Origin: Kalmanozyma brasiliensis GHG001
Taxonomy: Eukaryota > Basidiomycota > Ustilaginomycetes > Ustilaginales
Reading direction: 5' to 3'
Assembly (NCBI RefSeq): GCF_000497045.1
Contig: NW_015961981.1
Coordinates: 684,401 to 748,400, forward strand
Length of the DNA stretch: 64,000 bases
Positions 20,371 through 29,697 of this stretch are shown piece by piece. Position 1 is the first letter of the stretch. Every line of letters starts with the position of its first letter. The position numbers were made by a program, and so were the translations under genes. The notes beneath the pieces were generated by a model. It ran no database searches, was not told the origin of the DNA, and saw nothing but the letters and a program-made list of their open reading frames with translations.

Positions 20371-23300
20371 ATGCCGCGTCGAGGCAATCTCGGCGGTCAC
20401 CGCGTGGTGATCGCCTCGCTCTTCCTCCCCGATACGCTTCACTTTGTCGAGCCCGAATTCGAGTCGGCGCTGGCGGAATCGCCCGAAGAATCCACCGCTC
20501 CTCCATCGCCGGATTCATTGGGAACAGATGCACCTTTGCCGCTGCACGAACTCTCCTCGCGACTGGCAGCGTCCATGTCATTGTCCTCCAACGACCGCCC
20601 CTCGCGCTCCATGCCCGTCCCCGCGAGGACACCCAAGAACCATCGACCTTCGTTCACAGATACTAAGATCAACATGAGCGAGCTCATGTACGAAGCTGCC
20701 GTTCCGAAACTCGACGTGCGCGATGGCGCTGCTATTTCGGGAGCATCGAGTCCGCTCAGTCATTCTCGTCGAGGCTCCATGTCGGAACATGCCAACACCG
20801 TCGGCAGCGGTCCCGAAGGATCGGATATCCCCGTCGCACCTGCATCGGACCACGGCCGAGCCGCATTTACACCGGATACGATGGCTGGTTCGAGTCCCTT
20901 TGGCACTTCACCTCTGCCCGGACAGACTGCTCCCATCTCAGCTGCGGCTGCTGCTGCTGCGGCAGGTGGCGCAGCACCCAAGAGCCGTCGCTCCAGCTTC
21001 AACACCAACACCAGCAGTGGTACTGCGCTGGCACCGCCCGCCTCCATTGCAGAAGGCACCGGCACACGTACGCCAGGCGCCAGGGCTGGTGGCAAGCTCG
21101 CCATGACTCAGCCCGTCAGCATCATTTCGGACCTGGCCGCCAGACGTGGTGGACCGGTTCCTCCTCCCGTCCAAGAAGCCGATAGCGAGAGGCACCATCC
21201 ATTCGGGTCTGGCGCTGTCACTCCCATGGCAGGCGCTCAGACTCCGGCCAACGGCAGCAGGCCAGGACTCGCTCGCGCCTTCCCTTCGTCGCTCAGCATG
21301 ACCAAGGCAAACCCGTCGGGCACCAAGTCGGCCGGACCCGGTCTATTGCCCACGCTCAAAAGCCTCAGCATGACCTCCTCCAAATCGAATGCAGCATCAG
21401 GGACCTCCGGCGGCTCTGGCTCCAAGACACCCGGCCCGTCACTGCCAGCATTGCGAACCACCAAGACAGCCAGCGCAGTCGCCAGCGGATCCATCAACGA
21501 CCATGGCAGAGGAATCCCCGCATCGCCCGCGGACGCTCGCAAGCCGTCTGCCTCCACAAGTGAGAGACCCTCGTCACGAGAGCTGCTCGGCCATGCCAAA
21601 ACGCCGGCACCGCGAGAACGCTCGCTCGCCTCATCGCCGAGCACCTCCACTAAAGGCCGATCGCATCATCATCATCATCACCACGGCCAGTCTGCCAGCA
21701 GCACTCACCAGGGCCCACCCGCTGCCCCCTCTTCCGTCTTTACTCGCAACCGAAGCATGCGGTCCGCAACCCGCCGAGGCAGCGCCCGTCGAACCTCGTC
21801 CGCTAGCCGTTCATCCTCGCATCTCCACAGGCGCACTTCTACTGCATCGCTCGAAACCGTCGCCGACGACGATGACGACGCCGCTTTACCGCCCTTTGAG
21901 TTCATCAGCAACCCGTCCGCCAACGGAGGTCTCATCAACGCCGTCAAGAGCATCGAGCGAGAACGTCTTCGCGCTGGTAAGCTCTACGTTGGCACCCCAG
22001 CATTGTCCACAGAAGGCTGGCTAGGACCCTCCGAGAAGCGCAAGATCGAGCAGAGGTACATGAAGGAGCGTTCGTCGATGCCCGTCTGGCTCGAAGACGA
22101 CGACTTTGACCTGAGCTACAACCGCTTTTGCAAGCAGATCCTCTGGCCCACTTTCCACTACACTTCGCCCACGTCGAAAGGTCTCGACAACGAACACGAA
22201 GCTTTCCGCGCCTATTGGGAGGTCAACCGACGCTTCGCCGACGCCATCGAGGACGTCTACCAGGAGGGCGACATTGTTTGGATCAATGACTATCATCTGC
22301 TGCTCGTTCCGCAGATGGTGAGAGAGCGATTGCCGCATGCTACCATCGGTCTCTTCGTCCACATTGCTTTCCCTTCATCAGAAATCTTCCGTTGCTTGAG
22401 CATGCGCGAGACCTTGCTCAAGGGCATGCTCGGCGCCGATCTCATTGGCTTCCAGACGCACAACTTTTGCCGCCATTTTCTGCAGACGGTCAGCCGCATC
22501 TTGCAGCTCGAAGCGACTCCCAAAGGTGTGCAGCTCGAAGGAAGTCTCGTCACGGTTGCGCCCTTCCCTATCGGCATCGATGTGCGAAGTCTCAATGCCA
22601 AACGTCAAGACCCCGAGGTCAGCGAATGGGTCGCTCAGCTGCGAGACAAGTACGCAGGCAAACGCATCATTGTCGGCAGAGACAAGCTCGACTGGATCAA
22701 GGGTGTCCGGCAGAAGCTGCTCGCCTTTGAGGCTTTCCTCGACGAGCACCCCAAGTGGGCCGGCGAAGTGGTCCTTATTCAGGTCGCGCTCGCCACTACC
22801 GAAGAGAACGAGGAGATCGGCGAGGCCACCGACGTTGTCTCCCGCATCAACAACAAGTACAGTACGCTCACCTACCAGCCCGTGGTGTTCTTGCACGTCC
22901 AGGACATCACCTTTAGCCAGTACCTCGCCCTGCTCACCGTAGCCGACTGCTTCCTCGCCACCAGTCTGCGCGAAGGCATGAACTTGACTTCACACGAGTT
23001 TGTCGTCTGCCAGGAGGTCAGCCACCGTCCGCTCGTCCTCTCCGAGTTTACCGGCACCTACTCGGGTCTCCGTGCCTGCATCGGCATCAACCCTTGGAAC
23101 ACCAAGCAAGTGGCCCACGCCATCCACAAGGCGCTCACCATGAGCGAGTCCGAGATGGTGCAGCGCTGGACCGATTTACATCGCGTCGTCGTCACGCAGA
23201 CGGCGCAGCAGTGGATCACGTCCTTGCTCGGCCACCTGGAACGAGCGCATCTCGAACAGGAAAGGCTCGAGAACATGTTTGTGCCTCGGCTCGAAGTGGC

Positions 23301-24411
23301 GCAGCTCGTGTCAGAATGGCGGGCTGCCCATTCGCGTCTCTTGCTCATCGATCTGGAGGAGACGCTGGTCACATATGATCCTCTGGCCGCTCACGAGCAA
23401 GGCGGCTTCCGACCACCCGAATGGCTTTTCAAACTTCTCCACGACTTGGCGGCAGACAGCAAGAATGTCGTCTACGTCCTCAGCGGCATGGGCACCGACG
23501 ACCTGGATCGTCTCGCCTCGCGCCTCGACAGCATCGGGTTCGTTGCTGAAGATGGCTGCTTCGTCAAGCACGCCGGCGAGAACTACTGGAACGGCCTTGT
23601 TGCGCCGTTCGATCTGCGACCGGTGCGCGAGATCCTCTCCTACTTTTCCGAGCGCACCCCCGGATCCTACATTGAGGAGCGGGGCGCTTCCATGTGCTGG
23701 CGATTCTGGAACGACAAGATGGGCGACCGCAACTCGCACGAAGCGCAGTGGGCGCGTCGGCAGTCGGCCGAGGTGGCGAATCTGATTCACGAGCGTTTCT
23801 CGCACTCGCTGCGCGTGATTCCCTGCCGCACCAACTGCCTCATCCTCCCTCGTCACGCCAGCCGCGTTGCGGCCGTGCAGCACATCATCATGCAGATGAG
23901 CATCATCGGATCGGTGCCTACGCCCGGCGCGCACAGCAGCAGCGGTCAGCCGTCGTCCACATCGACCCCCTCGCTCACGGCACACAAGCCGAACGACATT
24001 GCGCAACGACTTGCGGACCAGCCGCACCCTCCTTCGCTGGAGAGCGCCTACAAGCAGCCGTCGAACCACTGGCCGATGCCGCTCGCCGCGCACGCGCACA
24101 GCACACGCTCCGCATCGCCTGCCGTACCGATGCGAAGCCACGCCGGATCCATCTCGGTCCACCTGCCGCATCACTACCACCAGACGCACACGTTTGATTT
24201 CGTCCTCGCGCTCAGCCAGGACGAGAAGCTGCTCGCGTACGTCAACACGCTCGACCTGTTTGCGCCGGTGACGTGCACCACGGTGGATCTCGAGAAGAGC
24301 AGAGGGACGGAGGCGGCGTACTTTTTGGCTCAGACAGATGTTCAGGAGGCCTTGGAGGAGATGGTTGGTTTCCGAGCGAGGGATTTGAAGTGGGCGAGGG
24401 GGGTTCAGTAG
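20371..24411 (+). CDS. trehalose-6-phosphate synthase complex regulatory subunit (Tsl1/Tps3-like)
   Basis: This 1346-residue protein has a GT20 (TPS) domain fused to a trehalose-phosphatase-like domain. A first strand, RVVIASLFLPDTLHF, lies at residues 11-25. It is cut from the rest by about 500 residues of Ser/Pro/Ala low complexity, including a His tract. The GT20 domain resumes at about 530 (WPTFHY, WINDYHLLLVPQ, HIAFPSSEIFRCL, FPIGID, GRDKLDWIKG, SLREGMNLTSHEFV). The phosphatase-like domain begins LLLIDLEETLV: the DxDxT signature is D994-L-E996-E997-T998, so the second catalytic Asp is replaced by Glu. Changes in the synthase loop (IAFP where active enzymes carry TPFP) and the lost phosphatase Asp suggest a regulatory subunit that scaffolds and tunes active Tps1 and Tps2, as in yeast Tsl1/Tps3. 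It is a single exon with the start at the first ATG. Confidence 0.88.
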   Translation: MPRRGNLGGHRVVIASLFLPDTLHFVEPEFESALAESPEESTAPPSPDSLGTDAPLPLHELSSRLAASMSLSSNDRPSRSMPVPARTPKNHRPSFTDTKINMSELMYEAAVPKLDVRDGAAISGASSPLSHSRRGSMSEHANTVGSGPEGSDIPVAPASDHGRAAFTPDTMAGSSPFGTSPLPGQTAPISAAAAAAAAGGAAPKSRRSSFNTNTSSGTALAPPASIAEGTGTRTPGARAGGKLAMTQPVSIISDLAARRGGPVPPPVQEADSERHHPFGSGAVTPMAGAQTPANGSRPGLARAFPSSLSMTKANPSGTKSAGPGLLPTLKSLSMTSSKSNAASGTSGGSGSKTPGPSLPALRTTKTASAVASGSINDHGRGIPASPADARKPSASTSERPSSRELLGHAKTPAPRERSLASSPSTSTKGRSHHHHHHHGQSASSTHQGPPAAPSSVFTRNRSMRSATRRGSARRTSSASRSSSHLHRRTSTASLETVADDDDDAALPPFEFISNPSANGGLINAVKSIERERLRAGKLYVGTPALSTEGWLGPSEKRKIEQRYMKERSSMPVWLEDDDFDLSYNRFCKQILWPTFHYTSPTSKGLDNEHEAFRAYWEVNRRFADAIEDVYQEGDIVWINDYHLLLVPQMVRERLPHATIGLFVHIAFPSSEIFRCLSMRETLLKGMLGADLIGFQTHNFCRHFLQTVSRILQLEATPKGVQLEGSLVTVAPFPIGIDVRSLNAKRQDPEVSEWVAQLRDKYAGKRIIVGRDKLDWIKGVRQKLLAFEAFLDEHPKWAGEVVLIQVALATTEENEEIGEATDVVSRINNKYSTLTYQPVVFLHVQDITFSQYLALLTVADCFLATSLREGMNLTSHEFVVCQEVSHRPLVLSEFTGTYSGLRACIGINPWNTKQVAHAIHKALTMSESEMVQRWTDLHRVVVTQTAQQWITSLLGHLERAHLEQERLENMFVPRLEVAQLVSEWRAAHSRLLLIDLEETLVTYDPLAAHEQGGFRPPEWLFKLLHDLAADSKNVVYVLSGMGTDDLDRLASRLDSIGFVAEDGCFVKHAGENYWNGLVAPFDLRPVREILSYFSERTPGSYIEERGASMCWRFWNDKMGDRNSHEAQWARRQSAEVANLIHERFSHSLRVIPCRTNCLILPRHASRVAAVQHIIMQMSIIGSVPTPGAHSSSGQPSSTSTPSLTAHKPNDIAQRLADQPHPPSLESAYKQPSNHWPMPLAAHAHSTRSASPAVPMRSHAGSISVHLPHHYHQTHTFDFVLALSQDEKLLAYVNTLDLFAPVTCTTVDLEKSRGTEAAYFLAQTDVQEALEEMVGFRARDLKWARGVQ

Positions 24412-24899
24412 GCGAAATCAATCGCGACCACTTTTTTCCATTTTGGGGGCGTGCGTATTGTTACCGACTCGGTGTGCTGTTGCGCTGTCGCCACCGCCGA
24501 CCGTCATGAGATGGAAACTGTATGTGTTTGTGAGCAATGTGTGCATCCTCAAAAGACCATCAAGACCTCTTTGTCGCCATGTCACCTCGCTCGAGTCGTT
24601 GCTGTCGCCCGTCTAGATTTTTAGCCAACGTTTGACCCAATTTTCGATGATCTAACAAACTCAAACAAAAAGTCCGTGCACCCCATTCGGCGCATGAGCC
24701 GGGCCACAGCCTCACCTGGCACCTTCTCAACTCCACTTTGCCTCGTCTCTTCCATCCCTTCTTCTTGCCATCCGACTATCACCTGCATCCATCTCATCGG
24801 CGCTTCTCATCAGTCACACGACGTACGCTTGACTCTCGCAGGACGCATATCGCACCGAAGCAAGCCAAATCAGCAGTACGAACGGCAGACGAGCGCACG
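24412..24899. other. intergenic, promoter of ARPC5
   Basis: 488 nt between the Tsl1-like stop and the ARPC5 start. Nothing specific is recognised. Confidence 0.45.
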
Positions 24900-26017
24900 A
24901 TGGACAACTTCCGCAAGATCGACATTGACCAGTACGACGAGGAGGCGATTTCGCCCGAGGAGCTGGTGGAGTCGTACCCGAAAGCGGCGGAACAGGCGAC
25001 CGCCGAGGCGCGGGCGAAATCCACCGAGGTGCGCGGCTTGATTGGGCGGTGAGTATCTGACGCTGCGAAGAAGGGTATGGATGAAGGTGGTCTGGGGGAA
25101 AAGGGGGAAAGCTGACAATGTTGACTTCGATGTGTGGTACGACAGGAGCGATACGGCGGGAGCCCTTGCACTTATACTCAGCGACTATCCCTACGGACCC
25201 ACGGTCGAGGAGGCAAAGGTACGTCACCCCCAAACATACAACCCGCACCATCCACCAACGACCTACTCAGCACGACCTTCCGCACAACCAATCCCGCACC
25301 GTCGCTCTCAACATACTGACTCCCACCCATTTGCAATTCGAAACAGCAAATCACCCTTCACAGCCTCCTCGAGATCGTCAACAGCACCAAGTCGAGCGAC
25401 ATCAGCGCGGCAGTCAAGGCGATTTCGATCGACCAGCGCGACGCGCTCATGAAGTTCCTCTACAAGGGCCTCCAGCTCGGCGGCGAGGGCGCGGATGGCG
25501 TCAACTGCGCCGTGCTTTTGGGCTGGCATGAACGGGTGAGTGCTTCCAGCAATAGAGAGACGAGGAGTGGGGAAAGAGGGGAGGAGGGAGATGCGGAGAG
25601 GAGAAGGGATTGGGACGAAGAGAGGGTCGAGAGGACGTTCGAGCAGAGGCTCGTGCGAAGTTCAAAAGGTGTTCGGGGAGAGGGGCTGATGGAGAAGTGA
25701 ACAGGCAGGTTCGGGATGAGGTTCGAGGCGAGGCTTGAAGGTGCCTCGACGACGCCTCGAGCGAGCCTCGATGGAGCTTCGCAGGAGCCTCGCAGAAACC
25801 TGGATCAGCCTCGATCAAGGTTCAGTCAACCCTCGAACAGCCTCGAAGCAGCCGCAACCAGACCAAATCGTCATCTACGCTCCTCCCGCCCAATTCGCAC
25901 AAAGATGACCGAAAGCTGACGATGACAACACATCCATCTTTCTGTTCCGCACAGCTCACCGAGGTCGCCGGCACAGGCTGCATTGTTCGCGTCATGTCGG
26001 ATCGCCGTACGCTCTAG
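24900..26017 (+). CDS. ARPC5, Arp2/3 complex 16-kDa subunit (4 exons)
   Basis: This 157-residue smallest subunit of the Arp2/3 complex nucleates branched actin, for example at endocytic patches. Proposed exons are 24900-25048, 25146-25218, 25347-25535 and 25955-26017; all donors are GTGAGT or GTACGT, all acceptors end CAG, and frames join exactly. Landmarks: MDNFRKIDIDQYDEE at the start, LHSLLEIVNSTKSSDI, DALMKFLYKGLQ, CAVLLGWHERLTEVAGTGCIVRVM and the end SDRRTL. These match the family closely in order and length (151 residues in man). The third intron is long for this genome (419 nt) and carries an 11-nt tandem repeat, described separately. Its last exon codes for only 20 residues. Confidence 0.93.
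25627..25850. repeat. degenerate 11-nt tandem repeat in ARPC5 intron 3
   Basis: From 25708 to 25850 the intron can be cut into thirteen consecutive 11-mers around a shared core GCCTCGA or its variant GGTTCGA (units begin at 25708, 25719, 25730, 25741, 25752 and so on). A weaker continuation with 11-12 nt spacing of TCG/TTC cores reaches back to about 25627. The units have diverged, so this is an old minisatellite. Confidence 0.7.
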
Positions 26018-26341
26018 ATATCTCAGCCGCCTATATCGCGCAGACTTTGAAAATACGATACAGCATTCTATCACCATGGAGCAGAAAGCTTAGGCCGAGG
26101 ATCGACTCCTCCTGAATGGCCTGCATACTCATATCTTCTCTCGCACGATGCAGCGCTCATAGTCAACTTTGACATGGACCTTTGTCGTCAACTGCACCTT
26201 CACGACATTCACACGCAGTCACGCGGACGACTAAGACATGCGTTCTGAACGAATCGATTTCGCGCCTTCCATCACGCGCCTCTCATTGACGACACCGAAG
26301 CTTAGACGCTTTGAATGGACGAAAAGATTGCATCCCGAACC
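26018..26341. other. convergent intergenic region
   Basis: 324 nt between the ARPC5 and transcription factor stop codons. No gene is seen. Confidence 0.5.
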
Positions 26342-29300
26342 TCAGCACAGATGTGGAAAGGCACCGCGTACGACGTCCAGATCGTCCACCTTGACCACCT
26401 TTACCGCCTGCTGACCATCCAACTCCTCCGAGGGCCTCCGCACCACGACGTGCACCGCCTCGACCTGGCTCACGATCTTGCCCAGCGCTTTCGCCGACAG
26501 CAGCTGCGTTCTGAACCTCGACCTTTCGGCGTGCAGCACGTCCGCTAGCCCACCCGCTACAGGCCAGAACTCAGCGTGCCTGCTCAGCGTCGTCATCACG
26601 CACTCCAACGCGCTCTGCGCTGCCTCATCATCCCCCGCCTCGATCTCCGCCAGCTGCACACATCCAGCCAAGAAGCACGCGGCCGCACTCAGCGGCGTGT
26701 CCGCCAGCAGCGTCGCATTCACCTCCTCGCCCATCTTGCAGATCTGCACCACCGCCGCGGCCGCAGCACGCATTGCGTCATGCTCGCCGCTCGTCATGCC
26801 TCCCCGCGAAAGGAGGAAGCGGTGTAGCAGCGCGAGGTGATGCGTGAGGTGCAGCTGGAGATACGACAGCGGTTCGCCGCGGTCCTGCGCGAGGTTGAGG
26901 TTGGTCTTGCTGAGAAGGAGTGTGGCAGGCAGGGAGGTGTAATGTGCGTTCAGGTCGGCGGCGATGGCTGCGAGCTCGAGGTCGCGTGTGCGATCAGCAT
27001 TCGTGCCTGCACCAGAGACAGCGATGTCGACTAGCCGGCCTAGATAGTGCAGCTGTCGGACCAGCGCCGCAAAGATGCACGGCTCGTTGTTGCGCATGGT
27101 GGCCGGAAAGGGCGTGTCGATGTCGCGGTCCTTGATGGCGAGCGGGCGGGCTGTGGCGATCGAGGTGATGCGGTCCAAGCAGTAGATCATCCAGAACATG
27201 TCGTCCGCCTTGAGCTTTGTAACGGCATCATCCCCCTCCTGTGTGGAAGGGGGTTTCTTTGCACGTGAGCGATGCAGATCCAGCTGCATACAGAGTCGAA
27301 CAGCTGACGACACGATCACAGCAGCCGAGATCGTCTGTCCCAGCAGAATGTCCCTGATCGCCATGACACCGAGCGCCAGGATCGCCTCGATATCCGGATT
27401 CTGAATCGCCGCGCCGAGAAGGGCACGCGCGCGTTCGACGTAGACTTTGCTGCTCAACGCTTCGCCGATGCTAGGGCGCTGGCCACGACGCTCGTAGAGA
27501 CTCGCACCAATAGCACAGAGCGCGTTGGCGAGGAGCGCCGAAATGGAGCCATCGCGGATGCGAGCTGCTACCACGTTGGTGTTCAAGCCGGGCATCTGTT
27601 CTCCGATGGCGCGAATGTAAGCCTGGAGGAAGAGCTCCTGGATCGCTTGTGGTGGCTTGATGTCTTCTTTGCGCACGATGGGGATGCTGTCCGAAGGGGG
27701 CGGAAAGGAACGCAGAGCCGCACCAGTTCCAACATTCGAGGCCCTCCCATGTTTGACTTGTTGCTCCTCTTGCTTTTCGTGATGACCTCGTCGCATGACC
27801 TCGACAAGCGGCCGAGAAAGGCGATCGACGGGAATAGGATAGCTGAGCGTGTTGTACGGCGACGAGGTGGTCTCGAGCAGCTCACGTCGTTCGGCGAGGG
27901 GTAGATCCATGGCGATGTTGAGGTGACGCAGATCCGGAACAGCGTCCGTCGAGCCGTGTCGCAGTCGAAAGAGATGCAGGCGACCTACTGACTCTGCGGA
28001 AACACGAGCGTGACCTCGCTGCGCATCCATGTCCGAGATCTCGAGCACGCCCACTAGGCCAGCAGCGACATCCATGAAAGGGCGTCGTGCTGCAGGTGCA
28101 AGACCGCCAATCGCGTCCCAGTCGGTTGCAAAGGCATGATCTAAGCGCTCACCCGCCGTAGCCTGATCAGCGAGATCCTCGAGGTTCGATTCCGTGCTCA
28201 AGTGAGCCTCTACAGCAATGCGCTCCGAGTCGGTAGCGGGACGAGCAAGGACGGCGATTTGGGCTGCCCTGTTCCTGCACCGGATGGCGGCTGGATCGCG
28301 TTGAGGAGGGCGAAGTTCCGGCAAGGCTCGAATCGGTCGACTGGTGCGGTCTTCCCAGACGGGTGCTCGGTGCTCTTGCGGGTAAGGCTGCGCACGGTCG
28401 TCGAGCATCGGCACATCTTGACGCGCGTCGGGCATACCAGTGGAGCTGTAAGGGCGTGCGTATGCTTCGGCACGAGCATACGGATCCGCGCGCCTTTCCT
28501 GAGGTCCAGGATACGCAAAGCGCTCGGTTGGACTACGAGCGGCGTGCACAGGAGCTTCAGCGTGGCGAGCTTGTCGATCGCCATCGGAATGGGTGCGATA
28601 GCGATATCCGCGATTCGATTTGGGGCTCGAGACCTGGGAATCGGAGACTGGCAGGGCAGCCGGAGCGAACGACGCGGTCGGCATGGACTGCGAAGCTGGC
28701 AGTGCACCATCAGAGGTGCGCCTGTAGGCATTGTCGTCGGACACGCTAGCGTCGAGCCTGCTGTGGTGCTTGAGATCGACCGATACAGGAGAACGCTGCG
28801 TCGAAGCACCTGGCGGGGTTTTTCTGCGTGCTTTGGCAGCATCGCCCGTTTTGGCACGACGAAAGTCGACTTCGGGCCACTTGCATTCGATTTCTGCGCC
28901 GTACAAAGGCAAGAGTAAGAGGAGCACTGGTCAGCAAGATGAAAGCGCTGTGTATGCAATAGCTGCTATGAAGACTTACTCATGTTGGCGCACGTCTTGC
29001 AAGTGGGGCGGACACCATCGCAGCGAGACTTCCTGTTGCGGCAGGCGAGGCATGCCAATGAGACGCGAGGTCGCTTAACTGGGGTCGACGCCGAGATGTG
29101 GTCGAGGTCGGGGGGAGCATGGCCCAGAGTAGGAGGAGGAGCAGGAAGTTGATCATGAAAAAGGCGATGGTGAGGTGCATGTGACGATGGATGCGCTCGC
29201 AAAGCGTCTTGGTGATAAGGATCGGGTTGAGGAGGTGGGTGGTGGTGGTGGGGGTACATGTGAGAAGGGCGGTAAGCCGAAGAGGAAGAGGAGGAAGAAG

Positions 29301-29697
29301 AAGGGTACGGGGCCGGCCGTTCGCCAGGAGACCGCCTTGAATGCATATAGTCGGCTGAGACCATGCCGACGGGCAATGAGGATGGCGGGCTTGTTCGACG
29401 AGCAAGGTCAAATGCAGTCGAATGATCCGGAGCGGGGGCATAGGAACGATGCGATGCGTAAGGGGAAGTAGCATTGGCAGCGGCGGAAGGGTTGATGGGA
29501 GGAAGACGAGAGCCGCTGGCTGGAGGTGGTGCGAGTGGGTCGGATCGTGCTATGGGGTGGTGGCTGTGTGGCAACAAGGGCGGCAGTCGCTCCGAGTCAC
29601 GCTCGCGCCTCGCATCGTGCTCTTCCCTGGTGGTCGATCCAGATGCTCGGTTGCCTGTTGAGCCTCGAGGATGGGTGTAGTAAGGAGACCGGTCCAT
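26342..29697 (-). CDS. Zn2Cys6 fungal-specific transcription factor (2 exons)
   Basis: This is a 1089-residue binuclear zinc cluster regulator. Exons are 29697-28980 and 28893-26342 (intron GTAAGT...CAG). The N-terminal 200 residues are Pro/Ser/His-rich. The cluster has Cys216, 219, 226, 233, 236 and 243 (CLACRNRKSRCDG, CKTCANM, then IECKW) with C-x2-C-x6-C-x6-C-x2-C-x6-C spacing. The intron falls between the fifth and sixth cysteine, so splicing is needed to build the DNA-binding domain. The long second exon has the fungal-specific regulatory domain in its middle (ALCAIGASLYERR, ARALLGAAIQNPDIEAILAL, SSAVRLCMQLDLHR, DDMFWMIYCLDRI). The target genes are unknown. The last residues run through an uninterrupted frame to a TGA at 26342. 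The family assignment is firm. Confidence 0.9.

Noticed and set aside
23311..24189. 292-codon minus-strand open frame
   Set aside because: It is antisense to the phosphatase-like domain of the Tsl1-like gene and Arg/Val-rich without domain structure.
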